Shown here: in pieces, positions 8,256 to 16,373 of the stretch
How positions within the stretch are numbered: position 1 is the stretch's first letter
How the letters are laid out: every line of letters starts with the position of its first letter
Assembly: GCA_018240595.1 (NCBI GenBank)
Contig: JAFEFL010000070.1
Location: forward strand, 1-64,000
Length of the DNA: 64,000 bases
Reading direction: 5' to 3'
Origin: Pseudomonadota bacterium
GTDB lineage: Bacteria; Pseudomonadota; Alphaproteobacteria; Rhizobiales; Xanthobacteraceae
Translations under genes and position numbers: made by a program
Notes under the pieces: generated by a model
Told to the model about the DNA's origin: nothing
Databases searched by the model: none
The model's input: only the letters and a program-made list of their open reading frames with translations

Positions 8256-9740
8256 TCAGCTTGCTGCCTTGACGCGATTCAATTCGTCGCCGAGCTCGTA
8301 GGAAGACAGAAGTTTCTCGACCAGGCTGGTCGCTCCGTTCCAATCATAGGTCCGCATGCTGTGACCGCAGGTGACGAACCGCGCGCCAGCGTAAAACATT
8401 TCATATTGCGTATGGCGTGAGCCAAATTCGGAGCCGATGGCGTCCCACGCCGCCTTCATGAACTTGACCTTATGCTCCGGGTCCATGGTGGCCGAGCGCT
8501 GCGTCTTTTCGATTATCTTCAGCATCTCCGGGTTGCCGAAGTCCGCGATCGACGACGGCAGCATGATCAGCGCGCCACCAGCGAGGTCGCGGATGGTGTT
8601 GATGACCTTCGGATAGAGGTCCTGGGTGATGACCTGGGCGGAATACATGAAGTGCCGGTTGGGCACCCAGTAACCGCCGCGCATTTCCCCGGACGCTTCC
8701 ATCCCGGACAGCATGGCATTGACCATGCCGGCTTGCGCCGCCAGCAGGCCGAGCTGCTCCGACACGCCCGGGATCTTGGTCGTCCCGATTGCCTCGGTGA
8801 TCGAGCGCGCAAGTCCGACGAGAAATGCGATCTTCACCGACAGGCGGATCTGCGCCTGATAGTTTTGGTAGGCGTGGCCCGGCGTATCGTGAAACTGGGC
8901 CCGGCAGGCGTCGGTGTCGCGGTGAATGAAAACGCGATCCCACGGCACCTTGACGTCCTCGAAATACATCAGGGCGTCGTTTTCGTCGAAGCGCGACGAG
9001 ATCGGGTTGTCGAACATCGATACGGCGTGAGCTTCGTAGGACTTGCGTGACAGCACGCGAATGCCCTTGGTGTTCATCGGTAATGCGCAGCAGAAGGCAA
9101 GATCCTCCTCGCCCGGCTTGAGCGGCTGCAGATTGGCGACAAACACTTCGTTGGCCATGATCGAGGATGTACCCAGCATCTTGGCGCCCCGGATGGTGAT
9201 GCCGGTCGAATCCTCGTCGACAATGCGGGCCACCAGATCTTCGGCCTGTTCACCCCAGCCCTTGGCGCGCTCGGCCTGCGGGTTGATGATCACATAGGTC
9301 AGAAATAGATCGTTCTGCGTGGCGTAATCGACATAGGCTTCAAACGCCTTGGCGCGTTCCTCGCTGTGCTTGCGAAACACCTCGATGCCCATGCGCTGGC
9401 CGATCAGCGCGGAAGCCAAATGATCGGGCGAGCGACCGAGGAAGCCGCCGGACAATGCCGACCAGGCCTGCAAAGCCTTGCGCCGTTGTACCATCTCCTC
9501 GTAATTGCGCGGCATCTGCCAGCCGCGGTTGACGCGGCGATTCGAGCCCTCCTGCTTGAAAGTCATCAGCTCGAGATTTTCCGGCTTCGACTGGAAGTCG
9601 TACAGATTGGCTGCCGCCCTCACCGCGTTTCGGAAAGCCGGGTGCTCCGTCACATCGCCCGCCAGCTTGCCATCGATATAGACGGTGCGGCCGTCCTTCA
9701 AAGATTTGATGTGATCCGCTCCGGTCTTGCTATCGCTCAT
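8256..9740 (-). CDS. 4-hydroxyphenylacetate 3-monooxygenase (HpaB) family oxygenase
   Basis: 494 aa, the usual length of HpaB-type FADH2-dependent monooxygenases with acyl-CoA-dehydrogenase-like fold. Recognisable blocks are FLGRSPDHLASALIG (about 100-114), ITIRGAKMLGTSS, KVPWDRVFIHRD and the C-terminal helical bundle with LAGGALIMLPSS. GGAG precedes the ATG. Needs reduced flavin, presumably from the flavin reductase at 6089-6622. The family includes hydroxylases of phenols and of N-heterocycles; the enamidase-like neighbour favours a ring-nitrogen substrate, by inference. Confidence 0.9.
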   Translation of the reverse strand: MSDSKTGADHIKSLKDGRTVYIDGKLAGDVTEHPAFRNAVRAAANLYDFQSKPENLELMTFKQEGSNRRVNRGWQMPRNYEEMVQRRKALQAWSALSGGFLGRSPDHLASALIGQRMGIEVFRKHSEERAKAFEAYVDYATQNDLFLTYVIINPQAERAKGWGEQAEDLVARIVDEDSTGITIRGAKMLGTSSIMANEVFVANLQPLKPGEEDLAFCCALPMNTKGIRVLSRKSYEAHAVSMFDNPISSRFDENDALMYFEDVKVPWDRVFIHRDTDACRAQFHDTPGHAYQNYQAQIRLSVKIAFLVGLARSITEAIGTTKIPGVSEQLGLLAAQAGMVNAMLSGMEASGEMRGGYWVPNRHFMYSAQVITQDLYPKVINTIRDLAGGALIMLPSSIADFGNPEMLKIIEKTQRSATMDPEHKVKFMKAAWDAIGSEFGSRHTQYEMFYAGARFVTCGHSMRTYDWNGATSLVEKLLSSYELGDELNRVKAAS

Positions 9741-9791
9741 GACCTGCTCCGTTAATCTGTTGGTGCGGCGCGCGTCGTTCGTGCGGCGCCC

Positions 9792-10364
9792 TCAGGTGAG
9801 ACCATCGATTCCCTTGATGTCGGCGGCCGACAGCCCGCCCACCCGGGCGTCGACGCGGCCACGCGTGGCGTAGGCACAGATCACCGCGATCTCGTCGGGC
9901 GCCGGACCGTCCGGCAAAGTGATGCTGATGCCGTCGTAATGAGAGCGAACATACAATGCATCCTTGTGCGCCAGCGGAATATCGATGCTGGCGCCGGGCG
10001 CCGCGCGCTTAGTGAAGGACGAGATCCACGCGACGCCGCCGCCGGCGGCCTCGCGCATGACGTTGCCGAAAACGGTCGTGAGCATCGCATTGCCGTGCTC
10101 CTGTTCACCGGCGATCCCGACGATCGCCGCCTTGCCGTAGCTGACCGGTTTGTGCGGTGCGAGCAAAGAAACAGCGATGGCGCAGATCTCGCGGCCGACA
10201 GCCTCGCTCTCATTCGTCAGCAGAGACAAGTCGTCGACATATTGGCCGGCAAACGGGTTCTGCACGATCGCGACCGCGGCCGATTTACGCAGCACGGGCT
10301 CCGCCGCCCGGCCGTTCGCTTCGCGGATTTCATCGAAAAAAGTGAGGATTCTCTTGATCTTCAT
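9792..10364 (-). CDS. AA_synth (DUF1185) family protein
   Basis: 190 aa from the ATG at 10364 (AAGGG upstream), chosen over an ATG seven codons earlier because the family starts with MKIKR-type residues. The pattern KSAAVAIVQNPFAGQYVDDL and KAAIVGIAGEQEHGNAML matches the amino acid synthesis/DUF1185 family, which has solved structures but no firmly established reaction. It is first in the operon with the HpaB monooxygenase and the enamidase-like amidohydrolase, so a role in the same degradation pathway, perhaps ring hydrolysis, is inferred. Confidence 0.83.
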   Translation of the reverse strand: MKIKRILTFFDEIREANGRAAEPVLRKSAAVAIVQNPFAGQYVDDLSLLTNESEAVGREICAIAVSLLAPHKPVSYGKAAIVGIAGEQEHGNAMLTTVFGNVMREAAGGGVAWISSFTKRAAPGASIDIPLAHKDALYVRSHYDGISITLPDGPAPDEIAVICAYATRGRVDARVGGLSAADIKGIDGLT

Positions 10365-10391
10365 GGTCCGCCCTTCCGGCGCCAACTGAAT

Positions 10392-10419
10392 AATTATCGA
10401 GCAACCTGATCTGATAATT
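10392..10419. promoter_or_regulatory. Dyad in divergent promoter, candidate MarR operator
   Basis: Perfect inverted repeat AATTATC-N14-GATAATT in the promoter region between the minus-strand AA_synth operon and the plus-strand ABC transporter operon. The regulator gene at 15153 belongs to the same cassette, so it is the likely binder. Footprinting evidence is absent. Confidence 0.45.
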
Positions 10420-10577
10420 GCCTAACTAACTAAGCTTTTCAAGTTCGCTTTCCAGTGCTAGCATTTTTTCCAGCGCGGCAAGACAATCGCATCATCCCAG
10501 CAACGCCGGATGCAGAACTGAAGCGAAGCACCGCGCCGACCCTTGCGGGCGAAAGCCCTCACATCGGAGGAGAGGAC

Positions 10578-11792
10578 ATGTTGGAAATGCGGAAATTGAT
10601 GATCGGGGGTCTTATGACCGCCGCGTTGATGTCGGGCATGCAGGTCGCCCAGGCGCAGAACACGATCAACATCGGCGCTATCGTACCAAGCAGCGGTCCG
10701 TTCGCCGAATGGGGCCGTGCCAACACGGTGACGTTGAAGATGCTGGAAAAGCAGGTCAACGACGCGGGCGGCATCAATGGCGCCAAACTCAATATCGTCA
10801 TCCTCGACGATGCGGCAAAGCCGGCCCAAGCGGCCAACAACATGCGCAAGCTTGCGGGCGACGACAAGGTCCTGGCCGTTGCCGGCCCTTTGACCAGCAG
10901 TGCTTGCGAAGTCACCTTCCCCGTCGCCAATGAAATGAAGACGGTCTCGACCTCGCAGGCCTCCTCGAAGCCGGGCGTCGCCAAGGCCAATCGCCCGTGG
11001 GCATTCCGCAACACCATCGACGAAGGCATTCTCGCCAAGACCTCGGTGCCTTACTTCAAGAAGACGTTCAGCGCCCAGTCGGTCGCAATCATCTACGACG
11101 CCAAGGACGCGGTATCGACGTCGATCGCGACCAAGATCATGCCGCAAGTGTTCACCAACGCCGGCATCAAGGTGCTCAACGCCGATTCGCCGATCTCCTT
11201 CAACACTGGTGACTTGGACGTCAGCGCCCAGATCACCAAGCTCAAGGGCATGAACCCAGACGGAATCGTCATTGGCGCCGACTACAGCCAGGCCATCACG
11301 GTTCTGCGTGAGATGAAGCGCCAAGGGCTGAACAAACCGGTGATCGGCGGCACGCCGCTCATTTCGCCTGCGATCCTCAAGGCCGCGCCGGAAATCCCGG
11401 TCGTCGCGCCGGCGACATTTTACGCCACGATGGACACACCGAAGGCCAAGAAGTTCGTCGCCGACGTGCAACCCTTGATGCGCGCAACGTCCGGCCTGCC
11501 GAAGGACATCGAGCCCAGCATGTATGACGCCAACATCTATGAGACCGTGAGCATGTACATCGATGCGGTCAAGAAGACCGGCGTTACCGGCAAGGCGGAC
11601 GGCCTCGAGGCGGACCGCACCAAGATCCGAGACTACATGGCCAACCTGAAGGGCTACGACGGCTTCAGCGGTCCGATCCACTTCGGCGAGGACGGCGACG
11701 CCATCAAGAACTTCTTCATCGTGCAGGGCCAAAATGGCGCCTGGCAAACCAAGGTTACCGGCTGCTCCGCCGCTGCCGGCGGCGCCTGCTGA
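10578..11792 (+). CDS. Branched-chain amino acid-type ABC substrate-binding protein
   Basis: 404 aa from the ATG at 10578, preceded by GGAGG; an earlier in-frame ATG at 10455 would put 41 unlikely residues before the signal peptide. Signal peptide about residues 1-26 (ending VAQA), then a Peripla_BP_6 (LivJ-like) domain starting NTINIGAIVPSSGPFAEWG. Periplasmic receptor for the transporter encoded just downstream. In catabolic cassettes such receptors often bind aromatic or heterocyclic acids rather than amino acids; the ligand here is probably the substrate of the adjacent oxygenase cluster. Confidence 0.92.
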   Translation: MLEMRKLMIGGLMTAALMSGMQVAQAQNTINIGAIVPSSGPFAEWGRANTVTLKMLEKQVNDAGGINGAKLNIVILDDAAKPAQAANNMRKLAGDDKVLAVAGPLTSSACEVTFPVANEMKTVSTSQASSKPGVAKANRPWAFRNTIDEGILAKTSVPYFKKTFSAQSVAIIYDAKDAVSTSIATKIMPQVFTNAGIKVLNADSPISFNTGDLDVSAQITKLKGMNPDGIVIGADYSQAITVLREMKRQGLNKPVIGGTPLISPAILKAAPEIPVVAPATFYATMDTPKAKKFVADVQPLMRATSGLPKDIEPSMYDANIYETVSMYIDAVKKTGVTGKADGLEADRTKIRDYMANLKGYDGFSGPIHFGEDGDAIKNFFIVQGQNGAWQTKVTGCSAAAGGAC

Positions 11793-11807
11793 CGCCAGAT
11801 GAACAAT

Positions 11808-11843
11808 GGCGCGTCCGGGCCACCTCGCCCGGACGCGCCTTTT
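11808..11843 (+). terminator. Intrinsic terminator/attenuator after receptor gene
   Basis: Perfect 13-bp stem GGCGCGTCCGGGC / GCCCGGACGCGCC with a 6-nt loop and TTTT. It lies between the receptor gene and the first permease gene of the same operon, where partial termination would keep receptor mRNA in excess. Confidence 0.85.
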
Positions 11844-11905
11844 GCCTTTGAACAGGCCACGAGCATTAGCCTCCTCGGGTAGCGGCACAGGATCGGTAGG
11901 CAGTC

Positions 11906-12784
11906 ATGTTGTTGCAGCAACTGGTGAATGGCCTGACTTTGGGCGCAGTCTACACGCTCGTCGCGTTGTCTTTTTCCCTGGTCATGGGCATCCTGTCGGT
12001 GCTGAATATCGCCATCGGCGAACTGTTCATGCTCGGCGGCTATCTTGGCTTCGCCGTCATCGCCCGCGAATTGCCTCTGCCGCTGGCCATGGCCGTCGCC
12101 ATGATTGGCGCCTGTGCCGTATCGGTCGTTATCCAAAAGATCGCCTATGAGCCGCTTCGCGATGCACCGCTCATCACGCCAATGTTGTCGACGCTCGGCT
12201 TCTCGATCATCCTGCAGAACATCGTCACTAATGTCTGGGGCTCCGATCCGCTGCAATTACCTTCCGAAATGTTCGATGCCGATTTCATGGTTGGCCCGGT
12301 GCGTATCGGCGTCATGCAGATTGTGGTCATCGGCGTCACCGTCGCCCTCGTCGGAGCCGTTGCCTATCTCGTGCAACGCACGCCCGCCGGCCGCGCTCTG
12401 CGCGCCATCGCTGAGAACCGCGACGTTGCCCGCCTCCTCGGTGTTTCGGTCAGCAAGACGACATTTCTGGCCTTTGCCATTTCCGGCCTGCTGGCCGGCG
12501 CCGCGGGCGTGCTGATCAGCCTGCACTACGCGGCGATCACGCCCTATATTGGTGTCGATATTGGGCTCAAGGCCATCGCCGTCATGGTGATCGGCGGCGC
12601 GACCCGCGTCTGGGGCGCACTACTCGCCGGACCGCTCATCGGCATCGCCGAGGTCCTCACCATCGCTTACGGCGGCTCGCAGATTCGGGATCTCGTCGTC
12701 TACGGCCTGATGATCCTCATCCTCCTTTTGCGTCCGCAGGGCTTGCTCGGCGGCGCGCGTTCCGACGTCGGACAGCGCGTGTGA
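11906..12784 (+). CDS. Branched-chain amino acid-type ABC permease (LivH family)
   Basis: 292 aa inner-membrane protein with about eight hydrophobic helices, opening QQLVNGLTLGAVYTLVALSFSLVMG and containing the LivH-type LNIAIGELFMLGGYLGF block. It is the first of four tightly overlapping transporter genes (TGATG overlap with the next). Works with the LivM, LivG and LivF homologues that follow and with the receptor at 10578. Confidence 0.92.
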   Translation: MLLQQLVNGLTLGAVYTLVALSFSLVMGILSVLNIAIGELFMLGGYLGFAVIARELPLPLAMAVAMIGACAVSVVIQKIAYEPLRDAPLITPMLSTLGFSIILQNIVTNVWGSDPLQLPSEMFDADFMVGPVRIGVMQIVVIGVTVALVGAVAYLVQRTPAGRALRAIAENRDVARLLGVSVSKTTFLAFAISGLLAGAAGVLISLHYAAITPYIGVDIGLKAIAVMVIGGATRVWGALLAGPLIGIAEVLTIAYGGSQIRDLVVYGLMILILLLRPQGLLGGARSDVGQRV

Positions 12785-13620
12785 TGTCGACCTATTACGC
12801 CGGCCTGTTCGCCGATATCGGCATCCTCTTCCTCGGCGCCATGAGCGTCTACATCATCCTGGCGACCGGACAGCTTTCTCTCGGCAATGCCGGCTTCATG
12901 GGCATCGGCGCCTATCTCGCCTCCTACCTGACGGTTGAATGGCATTGGCCCTTAACCGCAGCGCTAATCGTTGCCGCGCTGGCGGCCGCGCTAATCGGCG
13001 TCATCGTCGGTTTCCCGGCACTGCGCCTCAAGGGCATCTATCTGGCAATTGCCACGCTGGGCTTCGGCGAGATGGTCCGCAGCTTCCTATTGAATTTCGA
13101 TCGGATGGGCGGCTCGGGCGGTTTTCACGGTATGAAGCACGTATCGCTGGAGACCATCTGGCTGTGGGCCGGCGGCATTTTCGTGTTGATCGTGCTGCTG
13201 GAACGCTCGCGGCTGTGGCTCGAGATGCGCGCGGTCCACGACGACGAGATTGCCGCCAATCTGGTGGGCCTCAATACGACCGCGACCAAGGTCGGCGCCT
13301 TCGGGTTCGGGGCGGCGGTGGCGGCGGTCAGCGGCGGCCTGTTCGCCCATCACTATGTTTACATCGAGCCGGCGAACTTCGGTTTCGAGCGGTCGATCGA
13401 CTTCGTGCTCGCCGTCATTCTTGGCGGCTCGACGGTCGGGCCGGGCGCGCTGATTGGGGCCGGCCTCCTGGTGCTCTTGCCCGAATGGCTGCGCGTTCTC
13501 GCCGACTGGCGGTTGGCGGCGTTCGGCGTCCTCCTGGTGCTGGTGCTGCTCACGCGGCGCCAAGGCATTCTCGACAAGCCGCTGTTGAACCGGCTCACGT
13601 TCAGGGGGATGCGCGCATGA
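12784..13620 (+). CDS. Branched-chain amino acid-type ABC permease (LivM family)
   Basis: 278 aa. LivM-type permease with AMSVYIILATGQLSLGNAGFMGIGAYLASY and FPALRLKGIYLAIATLGFGEMV. The ATG at 12784 overlaps the preceding stop (TGATG); a GTG three bases earlier is an alternative start. Second integral membrane subunit of this importer. Confidence 0.92.
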   Translation: MSTYYAGLFADIGILFLGAMSVYIILATGQLSLGNAGFMGIGAYLASYLTVEWHWPLTAALIVAALAAALIGVIVGFPALRLKGIYLAIATLGFGEMVRSFLLNFDRMGGSGGFHGMKHVSLETIWLWAGGIFVLIVLLERSRLWLEMRAVHDDEIAANLVGLNTTATKVGAFGFGAAVAAVSGGLFAHHYVYIEPANFGFERSIDFVLAVILGGSTVGPGALIGAGLLVLLPEWLRVLADWRLAAFGVLLVLVLLTRRQGILDKPLLNRLTFRGMRA

Positions 13621-14366
13621 CCGTGCTCGCGCTCAACGGCGTCGGCAAGAGGTTCGGGGGCATTCAGGCCCTCACCGATGTGTCGCTCGCGGTGCCCGAG
13701 GGCCGCATTGTCGGCGTCATCGGCCCCAACGGCGCGGGCAAGACGACCTTGTTCAACGTCATCACCGGCGCCTACCGCGCCAGCACCGGCGATGTACTGC
13801 TGGCGGGCAGCGACATCACGCAATGGCCGTCGCACCGAATCATGCGGTCGGGCATCGCGCGAACGTTCCAGAACATCCGCCTGTTCGCCAGCATGACAGT
13901 GTGGGAGCACTTGCTCGTCGCGCAGCCGCGCACCGGCGGGCTTTGGCGCAGCGTCTTGCCGATCGGCTGGACCGACGCCGAAGCTCGCAAACGCGCCGAA
14001 GACGCCCTGGTCTTCTTCGGTCTCGAACGCTATCGCAACGTCATAGCCCGTACCCTGCCCTATGGCATCCAGCGTAAGGTCGAAATGGCGCGGGCGCTCA
14101 CCGCGCAGCCGAAGCTTCTCCTGCTCGACGAGCCGGTCGCCGGCATGAATGCCGAGGAAGCGGACGACCTGCGCGCGCTGTTTCATAGGCTCAACGAGCG
14201 CGGGCTGTCGATCCTGCTCATCGAGCACGACATGCCCTTCGTCATGAGTCTTTGCCATCACCTCTACGTGCTCAATTTCGGTGTCCTCATCGGGGAAGGA
14301 ACGCCGGAGGTGGTGCGCAACGATCCGGTCGTGCTCGACGCGTATCTCGGCACGGAGGCGGCGTGA
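13617..14366 (+). CDS. Branched-chain amino acid-type ABC ATPase (LivG family)
   Basis: 249 aa from the ATG at 13617, which overlaps the permease stop as ATGA; the reading frame is open farther upstream but only inside the permease gene. Walker A GPNGAGKTT near residues 36-44, Walker B LLLLDEPVAGMN in the second half. The usual ABC signature region reads LPYGIQRKVEMARAL, that is YGIQR where LSxGxQR is common, as often seen in LivG proteins. Cytoplasmic motor subunit. Confidence 0.92.
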   Translation: MTVLALNGVGKRFGGIQALTDVSLAVPEGRIVGVIGPNGAGKTTLFNVITGAYRASTGDVLLAGSDITQWPSHRIMRSGIARTFQNIRLFASMTVWEHLLVAQPRTGGLWRSVLPIGWTDAEARKRAEDALVFFGLERYRNVIARTLPYGIQRKVEMARALTAQPKLLLLDEPVAGMNAEEADDLRALFHRLNERGLSILLIEHDMPFVMSLCHHLYVLNFGVLIGEGTPEVVRNDPVVLDAYLGTEAA

Positions 14367-15079
14367 TGCTGAAAGTCCGTGGCCTCGAAGTCTTCTACGG
14401 CCCGATCCGGGCGGTGCGGGGTGTTGACCTCGATATCGAAGCCGGCGAGATCATCGCGCTGATAGGCGCCAACGGCGCCGGCAAGACCACGACCGTGCGC
14501 GCCATCGCCGGCCTTGCCACCTACAAGGGATCCATCAGCTACGACGGCACGACGCTGACGCCGAACAGCGCCGAGTTCAACCTTCGCGCCGGCCTGGCCA
14601 TGGTGCCGGAAGGCCGCGGCATCCTCGGCCGCATGACGGTCGAAGACAACTTGAGCATGGGCACCTACTGCCGCAAAGACCGCGCTCAGGCTGCGAAGGA
14701 CGTCGTCGAAATGTACGAACGCTTCCCTATTCTCAGCGCACGCCGCCATTCGCTCGCCAATCTGCTGAGCGGAGGCGAACAGCAGATGCTGGCGATCGCC
14801 CGCGCGCTACTGAGCCGGCCGCGCCTCCTCCTGCTCGACGAGCCCTCGCTGGGTCTTGCGCCCAAGACGACGACCGCCGTGTTCGAACTGATTTCGTCGC
14901 TGCGCCGCGACGGTCTGACGGTTCTGCTGGTCGAACAGAAGGCGCGGCAGACCCTCAAAATCGCCGACCGCGCCTATCTCCTGGAAACCGGCCGCGTGGT
15001 AATGTCCGGTCAGGCGCAAAACCTTGCAAACGATTCGCTGATGTCGCAAGCATTCCTGGGAGGAGCGACGACCCCATGA
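14366..15079 (+). CDS. Branched-chain amino acid-type ABC ATPase (LivF family)
   Basis: 237 aa from the ATG at 14366, overlapping the preceding stop by one base. Walker A GANGAGKTT, signature LSGGEQQMLAIARAL and Walker B LLLLDEPSLGLAP are intact; VPEGRGILGRMTVEDNLSMG is the LivF-specific segment. Last transporter gene of the cassette; the regulator follows after 73 bp. Confidence 0.93.
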   Translation: MLKVRGLEVFYGPIRAVRGVDLDIEAGEIIALIGANGAGKTTTVRAIAGLATYKGSISYDGTTLTPNSAEFNLRAGLAMVPEGRGILGRMTVEDNLSMGTYCRKDRAQAAKDVVEMYERFPILSARRHSLANLLSGGEQQMLAIARALLSRPRLLLLDEPSLGLAPKTTTAVFELISSLRRDGLTVLLVEQKARQTLKIADRAYLLETGRVVMSGQAQNLANDSLMSQAFLGGATTP

Positions 15080-15152
15080 CAAGGCGGCTCGCAGCCTCCG
15101 ATAGCCATGTCACGCGCGCACCTTACCACCTTTCCGATAGAAAAGCCTCTCG

Positions 15153-15746
15153 ATGACCGCACCCGCCCGCAAACGCTCGGCCAGCGCCACCGCCCCTTCC
15201 GCCCGCAAAGCCAAGCGGGGCGAGATGCCGCTGACGGTGTCGCGACCGGAACTGATCATCAACGGCAGCGACCGCGACTTCCGCGAACTCGTCCATAACC
15301 TTTTCGGCTTCCTGGCCCTGCACGAGCGCCTGCGCAGCGGCCACGGCAAGTACATCGGCCTTGGCGGCGTTGAGTACACCGTTCTGATCTCGATCGGACA
15401 TCTAGCGCGCGACGGCGACGTCAACGTAAAGACCGTTGCGGATCATCTCCACTTGTCCGGCGCCTTCATCACGGCAACAACGAACCGGCTGCTGAAGATG
15501 GGCTACATCCATAAGACCGTCGACACGGCCGACCGTCGGCGCGTCACGCTAGCGGTTTCGAGCAAAGGCCGCGCCGCTCTTGAATCGTTGGCGCCTGTGC
15601 AAAGCCGGCTCAACGATATCGAGTTCGCCGCCCTGAGCCGCCAGGAATTCATCATGCTGAACGACCTGCTCCGGCGGATGATTGCTGACAGCAACCGCGC
15701 GGTGGCTCTTCAGGACTATTATCTAGCAGGCGGCGAGGAGGCATAA
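15153..15746 (+). CDS. MarR family transcriptional regulator
   Basis: 197 aa. After a basic, low-complexity N-terminal tail (about 25 residues) comes a winged-helix MarR domain: helices around VEYTVLISIGHLA, recognition region VADHLHLSGAFITATTNRLLKMGYI, and wing DTADRRRVTLAVSSKGR. Same strand as the transporter and immediately downstream, so probably the local regulator of both divergent transcripts in this cassette. Such proteins are usually repressors released by the aromatic substrate or its CoA ester; the ligand here is unknown. Confidence 0.9.
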   Translation: MTAPARKRSASATAPSARKAKRGEMPLTVSRPELIINGSDRDFRELVHNLFGFLALHERLRSGHGKYIGLGGVEYTVLISIGHLARDGDVNVKTVADHLHLSGAFITATTNRLLKMGYIHKTVDTADRRRVTLAVSSKGRAALESLAPVQSRLNDIEFAALSRQEFIMLNDLLRRMIADSNRAVALQDYYLAGGEEA

Positions 15747-16373
15747 CTGCTAGTCAAGAAGCTAAAACCTTGGCGCGGCGCCTCGCGCGCGCTCGGTACG
15801 ACCACGCTTCTCCGGCATTCGCTAAGTGCCCGGATTCAATCGGAAAAATCGCGCTCAGGCCCCCTCCATCATCGGCGCAATACTGAAGCGTCTTTGCTGC
15901 ATTTTTCGAGTCAAGCGAGGCATATTCGACGCCGCCCAAGCAGCACCGATCGGAGCGGCTCTCATTACGGCCTATGGCCGCCGATTTCCAGTGCGGCACA
16001 TAACGCGAATTGGATCGCCCGCAGCAATCTTTCGCTGATTTGGCAACCCCGGGGTATAATAGCGACGCGCCCTCGGTGTGCAATGGACGCCTCGGAGCCG
16101 CTTTGACCAACGAAGTTGCACCACGCACGCTTCATACATGCAATTTTTACCAATTATTACATTGAAGAGGAACGGCGAATTAGACAAGCAAATAAAGCAG
16201 AGGAACGGCGGCACTAAACGCCGATTAGTACACAGCGGTTCCCTTTGGCAGACTCCTGCGGCGGCGCAACGGAGGACGCGCCCCCCTTCGTCGTCCCCTT
16301 CGTGAGAAAGGCCGGCAGCGATGTCGGGCTTTCTTTCTACCGGTCACCAGCCTCACATACTCGACTCAAGCCG
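15747..16373. other. Gene-free stretch containing att remnant B
   Basis: 627 bp without a credible gene. It holds the dusA-type site at 15795-15997. An imperfect hairpin (16305-16334, AGAAAG...CTTTCT) lies just beyond the stop of the minus-strand GGDEF-EAL gene and could help end its transcript, but one stem mismatch and no U tract leave this weak. Confidence 0.6.
15795..15997 (-). repeat. dusA attachment-site remnant B
   Basis: Minus-strand ATG at 15902 opens M-Q-Q-R-R-F-S-I-A-P-M-M-E, the start of DusA. The Ser codon is AGT here but TCG or TCA in the other copies, a change that only makes sense if this peptide was under selection. On the left, GGTACGAC (15795-15802) and TAAGT (15823-15827) sit at the conserved positions, 72 bp from CATCAT at 15867. 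On the right about 95 further bases resemble copies C and E, ending at TTCCAGTGCGGC (15997). Confidence 0.75.
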
